NCBI RefSeq assembly: GCF_018343775.1
Contig: NZ_CP074349.1
Location: forward strand, 1,292,001-1,356,000
Reading direction: 5' to 3'
From: Pseudomonas cichorii
Lineage (GTDB): Bacteria; Pseudomonadota; Gammaproteobacteria; Pseudomonadales; Pseudomonadaceae
Length of the DNA stretch: 64,000 bases
Made by a program: the position numbers and the translations under genes. Position 1 is the first letter of the stretch. Each line of letters opens with the position of its first letter. The notes under the pieces are model-generated. The model ran no database searches. It was given only the letters and a program-made list of their open reading frames with translations, and was not told where the DNA came from. Shown here one piece after another: positions 8,826 to 22,592 of this stretch.

Positions 8826-11717
8826 TCAGGTCACATCCTTCATCCCCATCAATTTCAGCGCATCGATCAGTTGCCCCTGGTTGTCAAAGCGGCGCCCACT
8901 GATTGCCTGCCATCTGGGGCGTTCGATAAAGAATTTGCCGCGGCTGGTCTTGATGGCCGTTCGCACGATAGCGCCATCGGAGGCGCGGTGAATCAATAGC
9001 GGGCTGCCTGTATTTCTATTGATGACAAACATTCCCGGAATGATCAGGCGACTTTCTATCGTTGGTTGTGGATACACCTTGTTGATTGCCATCTGCATTC
9101 TGAAATCGCTTTTGACGAAAGTGGGCAGTCTGCCGATCTCGCCATTCATGACCCGGCCCGGGTCAATCGAAAAGCCTTCAGGCTGACCCAGGCTGACGTC
9201 CTCGGCTCTTATGCCTATGACCCCTTCCAGTTCGCTGATGCCGGGCACCCCTTCATAGGTATTGGCGTGAGCATTGCCGACCAGCGCCAGCCATTTGCCT
9301 TTAGGGCCAAGGTTCGGTGCATCGGCCTGGAGGGTGGTGTGGGCGAAGTAGTTCATCATTTTGATACGCAGCAGCCCATCGGGATCATTCATGCCGACAA
9401 GTCGATAACTGGCCATGCAGTCGAGGGGCTGAATCCGTATGTGGTTTTCATTGGCGGCATTCACCAGTTCGAGAAAGGTGTACTGCCCCATGGGGTCTGT
9501 GTGATGACCTGTGTCCAGGTTTCGCAGGTAGGTTTTCAGATTGCCCGGCATGTTCCCCGATTCGGCAAACGTTTTCAGGTCCTGCAAATGGAAGTCGTTG
9601 AGCAGATGCTCCATATACAGCGTTCTGACATTAAGTTTTCTCAACAGGCGCATGTTATCGATCAGGAATTTCTTGCTGCCTAATTCGGCGTGGCTTTCCC
9701 CGATAACCAGGCCAGGGGCATTGGCCAGGATTTTCTGCAGTGTGGATTTGCAGGTGTCGGTGGCTTCAAGCCGTGGCATCTCAGGTCTTTGCGGCAATTT
9801 TGTCTGCTTGAAGAACTGGAATGCATCCGTACGCAATTGCTCTCTCAAGGCCCTGAAATCAATGTAAGGGTCTGTCCATGAATGAGGCCTGGCCCAATCC
9901 CCCTGCAAGACCTTGCGGTCTCCACCATTGGCTGCAACGACGAGCTCCTGCTTCATGCTTTCGGGGACGTCGTAGGCGCTGGCCCTGATTGGGTAATTGA
10001 CTCGCGATGACTTCAGGCTTGATGCCATGGGGCCTCCGCCTCTAAGGCCATGGGGCTTGAGCGTTTCCCACTGGCCGGCCGCATTGATGCGTATCGGGAC
10101 ATTGCGGTAAAACGAGAAAGGAGTGTTCGGGTCGATAATGGCCCAGCCGTTCATCTCGTTAATGAAGCGAACGCGGTAAACCTCGCCCTTGATCGAAACG
10201 TAGGTGCTGCCGTCAATCAATTGATAAATACCCTGCATCCGGCCACTTTGTGCCACGGGAGAACCGACGAGTTTTACGGTGGTCTTGAAGTGCTCGGGCA
10301 GTTGCGAAGCCTCTTGCGGTATGACTTCTGAAGCCTCAGTGATCGCAGGACCAATGCCGGGCTCGACGTCAGACGTAACAGGCAGCGTTGTTTCGTGATC
10401 GATAACCGGAGGTTCTGTTTCTGGAAAGCCGCTGATCAGGAAGAGGCTATTGAACAGCACGTCCACGGCGCTGGTGATTGCCCCGATGACACCTGCTTTG
10501 CGCTCGGCAGTGGTGTGGCCGTTGACCGCCTGATCGATATTCAGCCCCATGTCCGCCAGCCCTGCACCGACCACAGCCAGCGCAACAGGCCAGTCAATAG
10601 CCGCCAGTGGGCCGATGACATGGGAGAACGCATTGAGATAGCCGATCCACATCTGCTTGCGCAGGTCCGCATTGGAGCGCATGGACAGATTGGCATCGGC
10701 ATTCATGCGTTTTCGTGCGCTGTCCCGAAGCCAGGTGAAGGCATCCATGCCCAGATCACGGTCATTCTGGTTGATCAATGAGGCGTTGGCGGCGGGCAGC
10801 AGGTCCATCAGGTGATTGAGGCCCACGTCGTTGCTGATTTCATGGCGCATTGAAAGCGAGAAGTGCGAAAGGAATCGCGCCCGGTCGGCGACTTTCGCTG
10901 TTTCGCTGACGAGCCAGGCTTTCACCTGCTCCTGCGTATCGAAAGCACGAATCGGGGTGATTTCCCCGGGGATGTAGATGATTTGCCGGCCCTGGGGTGT
11001 CACGATGCGCAGGATATCGCTGGCTTCATGGCCGCCTATATCAAAGGCCGTGACGCGCATTCCGGCGGGTGCGCTGGTTGTCGCGGTCAGCATCGACAAC
11101 TGAATCGGCGCATGAACATTGCTCGCAACCGCCTGAATGAGCGACTGAAAGTCCTGGGCGGACAAATGACCGCTGTGTCGATCCTCCAGTGCCTTGGACA
11201 GAAAGTTGGCTTTGCTGAGGGTGCGAAAATCCTCTGCGCACTGCTGCCAGAAGCTGGCAAGTCTTGTCTTGTACTGCGCGCTGAAATCTAAGGCCCACAA
11301 GTCGTTCATGACATCTGAAACGAGCATTTTCACTTCAGTGTGTTCATCGTAGGTACCGGCCTGCAGCCCGGCTGTGTAAAAGCCGCTCATTGTCTGCAGT
11401 TCATCTGCATAGTCCTGATCCTCGGCGTTGAATCGGTGAAGGATCAGTTGCGGCAGGGTCATTGACTCGATTGGCGAGCCATAATGCTGCCACCCATTGA
11501 AGGTGGTGTTGCTGCTCACCGCTGTGGGGAAGCGGTACCAGTAGACAGTGTCCGGAGAGAGCGTCAGGCCGGTGTGTTTGCGCAGGATATCCCTTGCTTT
11601 TTCCAGTGCCTGTTGCCGCATGTCGGGACAGCTTTCAGTCACACGCCGAGCGATGATTTTCAGTGTCATCTGGTCTTGGGAAAAGGGCGGCGCGGTTGTT
11701 GTGTGGTTCTGGCTCAC
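8826..11717 (-). CDS. Large toxin-like protein (dermonecrotic/DUF6543-type N-terminus, EreA/ChaN-like C-terminus)
   Basis: The protein has 963 residues from GTG 11717, which has GAGGT eight bases upstream; a TTG at 11747 would add ten residues. There is no signal peptide. The first ~360 residues resemble the dermonecrotic-toxin/DUF6543 module of Pseudomonas. Two Gly/Ala-rich hydrophobic stretches (about 358-390 and 408-432) could insert into membranes. A beta-rich repeat-like segment follows (VYRVRFINEMNGWAIIDP, about 513-530). The C-terminal domain shows VIGESHAELGSKKFL (GESH 673-676), LYMEHLLNDF (Glu703), and LVGNAHANTYEGVPG (GNAH 814-817). These motifs are those of the EreA/ChaN/TIKI-like fold, also found in Pasteurella multocida toxin. 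I recall similar proteins annotated as 'membrane-targeted effector domain-containing toxin'. Target, secretion route and any immunity partner are unknown. Confidence 0.72.
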   Translation of the reverse strand: MSQNHTTTAPPFSQDQMTLKIIARRVTESCPDMRQQALEKARDILRKHTGLTLSPDTVYWYRFPTAVSSNTTFNGWQHYGSPIESMTLPQLILHRFNAEDQDYADELQTMSGFYTAGLQAGTYDEHTEVKMLVSDVMNDLWALDFSAQYKTRLASFWQQCAEDFRTLSKANFLSKALEDRHSGHLSAQDFQSLIQAVASNVHAPIQLSMLTATTSAPAGMRVTAFDIGGHEASDILRIVTPQGRQIIYIPGEITPIRAFDTQEQVKAWLVSETAKVADRARFLSHFSLSMRHEISNDVGLNHLMDLLPAANASLINQNDRDLGMDAFTWLRDSARKRMNADANLSMRSNADLRKQMWIGYLNAFSHVIGPLAAIDWPVALAVVGAGLADMGLNIDQAVNGHTTAERKAGVIGAITSAVDVLFNSLFLISGFPETEPPVIDHETTLPVTSDVEPGIGPAITEASEVIPQEASQLPEHFKTTVKLVGSPVAQSGRMQGIYQLIDGSTYVSIKGEVYRVRFINEMNGWAIIDPNTPFSFYRNVPIRINAAGQWETLKPHGLRGGGPMASSLKSSRVNYPIRASAYDVPESMKQELVVAANGGDRKVLQGDWARPHSWTDPYIDFRALREQLRTDAFQFFKQTKLPQRPEMPRLEATDTCKSTLQKILANAPGLVIGESHAELGSKKFLIDNMRLLRKLNVRTLYMEHLLNDFHLQDLKTFAESGNMPGNLKTYLRNLDTGHHTDPMGQYTFLELVNAANENHIRIQPLDCMASYRLVGMNDPDGLLRIKMMNYFAHTTLQADAPNLGPKGKWLALVGNAHANTYEGVPGISELEGVIGIRAEDVSLGQPEGFSIDPGRVMNGEIGRLPTFVKSDFRMQMAINKVYPQPTIESRLIIPGMFVINRNTGSPLLIHRASDGAIVRTAIKTSRGKFFIERPRWQAISGRRFDNQGQLIDALKLMGMKDVT

Positions 11718-11773
11718 AGGATTTACCTCGTGTGTGGAATCCCCCAAGCGTGTCGTTAATCCTCAGAGCGCAA

Positions 11774-11791
11774 GCACTAAATAGTTAGTGC
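11774..11791. promoter_or_regulatory. Dyad in the divergent toxin / multicopper oxidase region
   Basis: GCACTAAATAGTTAGTGC has perfect 7-bp arms around ATAG. It lies 57 bases upstream of the toxin start and about 100 bases upstream of the oxidase start, a good place for a regulator to act on either gene. No regulator gene is adjacent, so the partner is unknown. Confidence 0.4.
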
Positions 11792-11894
11792 GATCTTGCC
11801 GCCCTTATCTTTCCCCAAATGCAGGTGTATCGTATTCGCCCCTCGCATCTGCTCTCAGGTGCATCCCGCAGTCGTTCTTGAGGTGTTTGCCCTT

Positions 11895-13268
11895 ATGTCC
11901 TTTACCCGTCGACAAATTCTCGGAGGTCTGGCCGGTCTTGCCGTAGTGGGTCTGGGCGCAGGTGGTGCATCGCGTTACTGGCTGGGGCGCAGCGGGCCGG
12001 GCGAAGGGCATGACTTCGAACTGATTGCTGCGCCGCTGGATGTCGAACTGGTGCCTGGTTACAAGACGCCGGCCTGGGCGTTCGGCGGCTCTGCGCCGGG
12101 CACCGAATTGCGGGTGCGTCAGGGCGAGTGGCTGCGGTTGCGCTTTATCAATCAGTTGCCGGTGGAAACCACCATTCACTGGCATGGCATCCGTTTGCCG
12201 CTGGAAATGGACGGCGTGCCTTACGTTTCGCAACTGCCGGTCAAGCCGGGCGAGTATTTCGACTACAAGTTTCGGGTCACCGACGCGGGCAGTTTCTGGT
12301 ATCACCCCCATGTAAGCAGCAGTGAAGAACTGGGGCGCGGGCTGGTGGGGCCGCTGATTGTCGAAGAGCGTGAGCCGACGGGGTTTCTGCATGAACGTAC
12401 GGTCAGCCTGAAAAGCTGGCATGTGGACGAGCAGGGCGCATTCACTGACTTCAGCGTGACCCGCGAGGCGGCCCGTGAAGGGACTGCCGGGCGGTTGCAG
12501 ACCATCAATGGCGTTCCCCTGGGCGTGATCGATTTGCCTGCCGGGCAGATCACGCGGGTACGTTTGCTCAATCTGGACAACACCTGGACGTACCGCCTCA
12601 ACCTGCCCGATGCCGAGGCGATGATCTATGCCCTGGATGGCAACCCGATAGAGCCGCGTCCGATGGGCGAGGATTACTGGCTCGGGCCGGGAATGCGGAT
12701 CTGTCTGGCGATCAAGGCACCGCCTGCCGGTGAGGAAATCTCGCTGCGCAATGGGCCGGTGCGCCTGGGCACTTTCCGCTCGGTGGCGAATAACGACGCG
12801 CCGGGCCAATGGCCAGCCGCCTTGCCGCCCAACCCGATCCCCGAACCGGATCTGGAGAATGCCGAAAAGATCAATTTCAACTTCGAGTGGGTCGGCTCCA
12901 TGTCGGTCAACACCGATAATGGCAAGCCGCCAAGCCTCTGGCAGATCAATGGCGAGGCCTGGGACATCACCGACAAGACCTGTGCAGACCGGCCCATCGC
13001 CAAATTGCAGTTGGGTAAGAGTTACATCTTCGAGCTGAAGAACATGACTCAGTACCAGCACCCGATCCATTTGCATGGCATGAGTTTCAAGGTGATCGGC
13101 TCCAATCGGCGCAAGATCATTCCGTATTTCACCGATACCTTTCTGCTGGGCCGAAATGAGCGGGCGCGGGTGGCGTTGGTCGCGGATAATCCCGGCGTGT
13201 GGATGTTCCACTGCCATGTGATCGATCACATGGAAACCGGGCTCATGGCAGCAATAGAGGTTTCTTGA
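11895..13268 (+). CDS. Multicopper oxidase (laccase-like), Tat-exported
   Basis: The protein has 457 residues with a twin-arginine signal (MSFTRRQILGGLAG). All four copper motifs are present: HWHG near 97, WYHPH near 140, HPIHLHG near 395, and HCHVIDHMETG near 440. The Type-1 axial position, Met in CueO (HCHLLEHEDTGM), reads Leu here, followed by Met. Such enzymes couple one-electron oxidation of phenols, metals or Cu(I) to oxygen reduction in the periplasm. ATG 11895 is chosen because it begins the Tat signal. Its TGA overlaps the ATG of tadA, so the two are translationally coupled. Confidence 0.92.
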   Translation: MSFTRRQILGGLAGLAVVGLGAGGASRYWLGRSGPGEGHDFELIAAPLDVELVPGYKTPAWAFGGSAPGTELRVRQGEWLRLRFINQLPVETTIHWHGIRLPLEMDGVPYVSQLPVKPGEYFDYKFRVTDAGSFWYHPHVSSSEELGRGLVGPLIVEEREPTGFLHERTVSLKSWHVDEQGAFTDFSVTREAAREGTAGRLQTINGVPLGVIDLPAGQITRVRLLNLDNTWTYRLNLPDAEAMIYALDGNPIEPRPMGEDYWLGPGMRICLAIKAPPAGEEISLRNGPVRLGTFRSVANNDAPGQWPAALPPNPIPEPDLENAEKINFNFEWVGSMSVNTDNGKPPSLWQINGEAWDITDKTCADRPIAKLQLGKSYIFELKNMTQYQHPIHLHGMSFKVIGSNRRKIIPYFTDTFLLGRNERARVALVADNPGVWMFHCHVIDHMETGLMAAIEVS

Positions 13269-13756
13269 TGCGGCAGCCGCAAATCATCGATCGCAGTCGC
13301 GATCAGGACTTCATGCGCGAAGCGCTGGCACTGGCCGCACAGGGCGCGCTACTGGGCGAAGTGCCGGTGGGCGCTGTGCTGGTACAGGATGGCCAGATCA
13401 TCGGTCGCGGTTACAACTGCCCGATCAGCGGCAGCGATCCGAGTGCCCATGCCGAAATGGTCGCCATTCGCGATGCGGCCAAAGCGGTGAGCAACTACCG
13501 TCTGCCGGGCAGTACGCTGTACGTGACGCTGGAGCCCTGCAGCATGTGTGCGGGCCTGATCGTGCATTCTCGTGTGGCTCGCGTGGTTTATGGCGCGCTG
13601 GAGCCCAAGGCCGGGATTGTGCAGAGCCAGGGGCAGTTTTTCACTCAGGGGTTTCTCAACCATCGCGTGCTGTTCGAGGGGGGGGTGCTGGGGGAGGAGT
13701 GCGGGACGATGTTGAGCGAATTCTTCAGGATGCGTCGGGCTGCCAGCAAGGCTTAA
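13268..13756 (+). CDS. tadA: tRNA-specific adenosine deaminase TadA
   Basis: TadA converts adenosine-34 to inosine in tRNA-Arg(ACG). The 162-residue protein contains the zinc and proton-shuttle motif HAEMVAIRDAA (His and Glu) and the paired Cys motif EPCSMCAGLIVHSR; both are complete. The start overlaps the oxidase stop (TGATG). Downstream it converges with mltF, with only six bases between stop codons. Full length for the family. Confidence 0.96.
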   Translation: MRQPQIIDRSRDQDFMREALALAAQGALLGEVPVGAVLVQDGQIIGRGYNCPISGSDPSAHAEMVAIRDAAKAVSNYRLPGSTLYVTLEPCSMCAGLIVHSRVARVVYGALEPKAGIVQSQGQFFTQGFLNHRVLFEGGVLGEECGTMLSEFFRMRRAASKA

Positions 13757-13762
13757 GCCTGT

Positions 13763-19357
<5,595 letters not shown>

Positions 19358-19363
19358 ACCCCG

Positions 19364-19675
19364 ATGTACAAGCTTGCCTTCTTCGTGCCCGCAAGCCATG
19401 TGGAGCAGGTCAAGAACGCCGTATTCGCCGCTGGTGCAGGGCGAATCGGTGCTTACGATCACTGCTCATGGCAAGTGCTCGGCCAGGGCCAGTTCCGCCC
19501 GCTGGATGGCAGTCAGCCATTTATCGGGCACGGTGGCGTGGTCGAGACGGTCGAGGAATGGAAAGTCGAGATGGTCGTGGCCGATGAGTTCATTCATCAG
19601 GCAGTGATGGCTCTCAAGCAGAGCCATCCGTACGAAACGCCAGCTTATGAAGTCTGGCGGCTGGAAGCGTTTTAA
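19364..19675 (+). CDS. YqfO/NIF3-insert-type small protein
   Basis: This 103-residue protein (MYKLAFFVPASHVEQVKNAVF...GAGRIGAYDHCSWQVLGQGQF...HPYETPAYEVW) corresponds to the CutA/PII-like insert of NIF3/YqfO proteins, present here as a stand-alone gene. The HPYETPAYEV ending is the family hallmark. The function is not established; a metal- or ligand-binding role is usually suggested. It starts seven bases after purL and is probably co-transcribed with it. It converges with the L,D-transpeptidase gene across a REP pair. Confidence 0.85.
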   Translation: MYKLAFFVPASHVEQVKNAVFAAGAGRIGAYDHCSWQVLGQGQFRPLDGSQPFIGHGGVVETVEEWKVEMVVADEFIHQAVMALKQSHPYETPAYEVWRLEAF

Positions 19676-19681
19676 AATGCT

Positions 19682-19790
19682 GTCGCGGGCAAGCCTCTTC
19701 CCACGGGATTGAGTGTTTCAGGAAGTCGGACGTTAATCCAATTCTTGAGGCCGTCCATAACCAAGTGGGAGGGGGCTTGCCCGCGACGCG
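19682..19790. repeat. REP inverted pair (GGCTTGCCCGCGAC type)
   Basis: Two inverted copies of a Pseudomonas REP element flank about 60 bases: the left arm TCGCGGGCAAGCCTCTTCCCAC at 19682-19703 and the right arm starting GTGGGAGGGGGCTTGCCCGC at 19765. They lie between convergent genes and can fold into a long hairpin, so they probably also terminate transcription from both sides. Such pairs (REPINs) are mobilised by RAYT transposases encoded elsewhere. Confidence 0.85.
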
Positions 19791-19791
19791 T

Positions 19792-20355
19792 TTACGGCCG
19801 GATCTCGATCATCGTGCCGTCCTTCACCAGATCCCAGACCTCGCGCATATCGTTGTTCTTCAGCGCGATGCAGCCATTGGTCCAGTCCAGGGTATGGAAA
19901 TACCACTCCGGATATTCTTCGTCCACGGGCGTGCCATGCAGCATGATCATGCTGCCGGGCTTGACGCCTTCACGGCGTGCGCGTGCCGCATCTGAAATGT
20001 TCGGGTAGGAAATGTGCATCGACAGGTTGTAATTGTTGCTGGGCTTGCGCCAGTCGATCCAGTAGAAACCTTCCGGTGTGCGCTGGTCGCCTTCCTGCAG
20101 CTTGGTGCCCTTGGGGTTTCTGCCCAGGGAAATGCGATAGGTCTTGAGCGCTTCGCCGCCGCTGATCAATTGCAACTGACGTGCGGATTTGAGCACCAGC
20201 ACCTTGTCGATTTTCTTGTCGGCAAGGCTCTGGGTATTGATGACCTTGTGATCGATGATTTTCTGTTCGCTGCCCTTGGGCACGATGGTCTGGGTAAAGG
20301 CCGCTTGCGACAGCGGAACGAACGACATGCAGAAGAAAGCGAACAGCCAACGCAT
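19792..20355 (-). CDS. L,D-transpeptidase / YkuD-domain protein (YafK-like)
   Basis: The protein has 187 residues with a signal peptide ending near residue 19 (PLSQAAFT). The YkuD domain shows VLKSARQLQLISGG, ISLGRNPKGTKLQEGDQRTP and MIMLHGTPVDEEYPEWYFH. The catalytic-Cys motif is WTNGCIAL, where the canonical SHGC Ser-His is replaced by Thr-Asn. These periplasmic enzymes form or cut peptidoglycan cross-links or detach Braun lipoprotein; which one cannot be told here. The start CAT 20353-20355 begins the signal peptide. It lies downstream of a Nudix gene on the same strand. Confidence 0.88.
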   Translation of the reverse strand: MRWLFAFFCMSFVPLSQAAFTQTIVPKGSEQKIIDHKVINTQSLADKKIDKVLVLKSARQLQLISGGEALKTYRISLGRNPKGTKLQEGDQRTPEGFYWIDWRKPSNNYNLSMHISYPNISDAARARREGVKPGSMIMLHGTPVDEEYPEWYFHTLDWTNGCIALKNNDMREVWDLVKDGTMIEIRP

Positions 20356-20391
20356 TGCGGTATCCCTGAAGGCACCTGAGTGCCGGATTGT

Positions 20392-20943
20392 TTATGTGTC
20401 CTGGATCGGGCGCGAAGCTGGCAGGGCGCTGGTGTGTACCGGGTAAACCTGCTGGCGTCTGTCCGCGAAGAAGTATTCTAGGGTACGCCTGACTGTCATG
20501 AAAGCCAGGTCCTGCCATGGAATGTCGGCTTCGTCGAATAATTGCACCTCAAGGCTTTCGACCCCGGCGGCGAATTCTGGAGTCGCCAGTTCGGCGCGGT
20601 AGAACACATGCACCTGATTGATGTGCGGCACGTCGATCAGTGCATACAGATGCAGATCGGTCAGCGTGGCGCAGGCCTCCTCGATGGTTTCACGTCGCGC
20701 TGCCTGCTCGATGGTTTCGCCGTTCTCCATGAAGCCGGCCGGCAAGGTCCAGAAACCCAGGCGCGGTTCGATGGCGCGGCGGCACAGCAGGACCTTTTCA
20801 CCTTGTGTCACAAGGCAGCCGGCCACGATATTCGGGTTCTGATAATGGATGGTGTGGCAATGCTCGCAGACATGACGCAGGCGGCTATCGCCTTCGGGAA
20901 TGCGCAAGATGACCGGGTTACCGCACTGGCTGCAGAATTTCAT
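20392..20943 (-). CDS. Nudix hydrolase with N-terminal zinc ribbon
   Basis: The protein has 183 residues. The zinc ribbon (FCSQCGNPV...HVCEHCHTIHYQNP) precedes a Nudix domain with box GFMENGETIEQAARRETIEE. Members of this group hydrolyse nucleotide diphosphate derivatives such as NADH or ADP-ribose; the substrate is not determinable. The start at 20943 (MKFCSQCG) is chosen because it begins the zinc ribbon. It is divergent from a second Nudix gene across 150 bases and lies upstream of the L,D-transpeptidase on the same strand. Confidence 0.92.
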   Translation of the reverse strand: MKFCSQCGNPVILRIPEGDSRLRHVCEHCHTIHYQNPNIVAGCLVTQGEKVLLCRRAIEPRLGFWTLPAGFMENGETIEQAARRETIEEACATLTDLHLYALIDVPHINQVHVFYRAELATPEFAAGVESLEVQLFDEADIPWQDLAFMTVRRTLEYFFADRRQQVYPVHTSALPASRPIQDT

Positions 20944-21093
20944 GGGTTCGTTCGATCCGTTAAAGCAGACGCTATCCTGGCTTGCGGCAGGGCGGATCTG
21001 CAAGTCTCGCGATTGTATGACCGTCCTGCAAGGGGTTGGGCAGTTCGTCGCTTTGGTGCATGATGCCAAGAGTGCAACAGATCGAGATTTCCC

Positions 21094-21690
21094 ATGCTGG
21101 ATGAGCTACTTCTGCGTGTCAGCAGTCATACGCCAGATATTCTTGAGTCGGATCGACGTTTCCCCGAGGCGGCGGTGTTGGTGCCGGTCACGCGCAGTGA
21201 CGAGCCCGAGTTGATCCTGACCTTGCGTGCCAGCGGGCTTTCCACCCACAGCGGGGAGGTGGCGTTTCCGGGCGGGCGACGCGATCCGGAAGATCCCGAT
21301 CTGGTATTCACGGCCCTGCGCGAGGCGGAGGAAGAAATCGGCCTGCCGCCCGGTCTTGTCGAGATTGTCGGCCCTCTGAGCCCGCTGATCTCCAAACATG
21401 GCATCAAGGTCACGCCTTATGTCGGCGTGATTCCCGATTTTGTCGAATACCGTCCCAATGATGCCGAAATCGCTGCGGTGTTCAGCGTGCCTCTGGAGTT
21501 CTTCCGCCAGGACACCCGTGAGCACACGCACCGGATCGATTATGACGGTCGCAGTTGGTACGTACCCAGCTATCGTTATGGCGGATACAAGATCTGGGGG
21601 CTGACGGCGATCATGATCGTCGAGCTGGTGAATGTGTTGTATGACGCGAAAATCAGCCTGCACCATCCGCCCGAGCGATCCACCACCTGA
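21094..21690 (+). CDS. CoA pyrophosphatase (NudL-like Nudix hydrolase)
   Basis: This 198-residue enzyme is predicted to split coenzyme A into 4'-phosphopantetheine and 3',5'-ADP. The CoA-specific stretch LTLRASGLSTHSGEVAFPGG leads directly into the Nudix box GRRDPEDPDLVFTALREAEEE. This order (UPF0035 motif then Nudix) separates it from other Nudix families. It is followed 57 bases later by a gamma-carbonic anhydrase gene on the same strand. Confidence 0.93.
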   Translation: MLDELLLRVSSHTPDILESDRRFPEAAVLVPVTRSDEPELILTLRASGLSTHSGEVAFPGGRRDPEDPDLVFTALREAEEEIGLPPGLVEIVGPLSPLISKHGIKVTPYVGVIPDFVEYRPNDAEIAAVFSVPLEFFRQDTREHTHRIDYDGRSWYVPSYRYGGYKIWGLTAIMIVELVNVLYDAKISLHHPPERSTT

Positions 21691-21747
21691 GCCGTCATTC
21701 ATAACGAACTGCACCCGTGAGTGCGGTCATCAGCCTGAGGAAACACC

Positions 21748-22272
21748 ATGAAATATCGCCTGGGAGACTCCTGTGTCCAGACCGATCCACACAGCTGGAT
21801 CGCGCCCAATGCGGTCCTGATCGGCAAGGTCAAGCTGGAGGCCGGCTCGAGCGTCTGGTTCAACGCGGTGCTGCGGGGCGATAACGAACTGATTCATATC
21901 GGCGAGAACAGCAACGTGCAGGATGGCACGGTGATGCACACCGATATGGGGTCGCCGCTGAACATCGGCAAAGGTGTCACCATTGGTCATAACGTCATGC
22001 TGCACGGTTGCAGCGTTGACGATTACAGCCTGATCGGCATCAACTCGGTGATTCTCAACGGCGCAAAGATCGGCAAATACTGCATCATCGGCGCCAACTC
22101 GCTGATCGGCGAAGGCAAGGTCATCCCCGATGGCTCTCTGGTGATGGGGTCGCCGGGCAAGGTGGTACGCGAGCTCACCGACGTGCAGAAGAAAATGCTT
22201 GAAGCCAGCGCCGCGCATTATGTCCACAATGCCCAGCGTTACGCCCGCGACCTGGCCGTGCAGGAAGATTGA
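21748..22272 (+). CDS. Gamma-carbonic anhydrase family protein (YrdA/PaaY-like)
   Basis: This 174-residue left-handed beta-helix protein has hexapeptide repeats ([35 protein letters not shown]). The zinc ligands are placed as in Cam-type enzymes: His in QDGTVMHTD and GHNVMLHGC. Carbonic anhydrase activity is common but not universal in this family. It has a GAGGAAACACC ribosome binding site and is translationally coupled to the next gene through TGATG. Confidence 0.92.
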   Translation: MKYRLGDSCVQTDPHSWIAPNAVLIGKVKLEAGSSVWFNAVLRGDNELIHIGENSNVQDGTVMHTDMGSPLNIGKGVTIGHNVMLHGCSVDDYSLIGINSVILNGAKIGKYCIIGANSLIGEGKVIPDGSLVMGSPGKVVRELTDVQKKMLEASAAHYVHNAQRYARDLAVQED

Positions 22273-22487
22273 TGAGCACTGAATCCATTCCGGAAAAACC
22301 CGTCCGCTCGCCCTGCGTCAGCATCTGTGCGCTGGACGAAGATGATATCTGCACTGGCTGTCAGCGAACGGTCGCCGAGATCACTGGCTGGAGCCGCATG
22401 AGCAATGACGAGCGGCGGGCGGTGCTGGGCTTGTGCCATGAGCGGGCCAAGGCGAGCGGGGTGGTGTGGGCTGTTTTTCGCGAATGA
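22272..22487 (+). CDS. DUF1289 family protein
   Basis: This 71-residue protein has the family signature SPCVSICALDEDDICTGCQR followed by TVAEITGWSRM. The four conserved Cys suggest metal or Fe-S binding; no function is established. The ATG overlaps the TGA of the carbonic anhydrase gene. The last codons and the stop lie inside a REP-like sequence (22477-22494), so the C-terminus (FRE) may have been set by repeat insertion. Confidence 0.9.
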   Translation: MSTESIPEKPVRSPCVSICALDEDDICTGCQRTVAEITGWSRMSNDERRAVLGLCHERAKASGVVWAVFRE

Positions 22488-22494
22488 ATTCGCT
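22477..22494. repeat. REP fragment overlapping the DUF1289 stop codon
   Basis: TTCGCGAATGAATTCGCT matches the arm of the inverted repeats at 24354-24402, 60861-60897 and 63539-63595. It provides the last two codons and the stop of the DUF1289 gene. Confidence 0.7.
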
Positions 22495-22592
22495 TTTGTC
22501 AGCCCTGTCGCCGGCAAGCCGCCTCCCGCATGCGTAGCGAATTCCTCATTCTGCTACCATTGCAACCCCGTTTTTCCCAAGACACCTTTCCC

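Noticed and set aside
22488..22592. Possible preQ1 riboswitch upstream of the VUT-type transporter
   Set aside because: The region holds REP-derived sequence and no preQ1 aptamer core.
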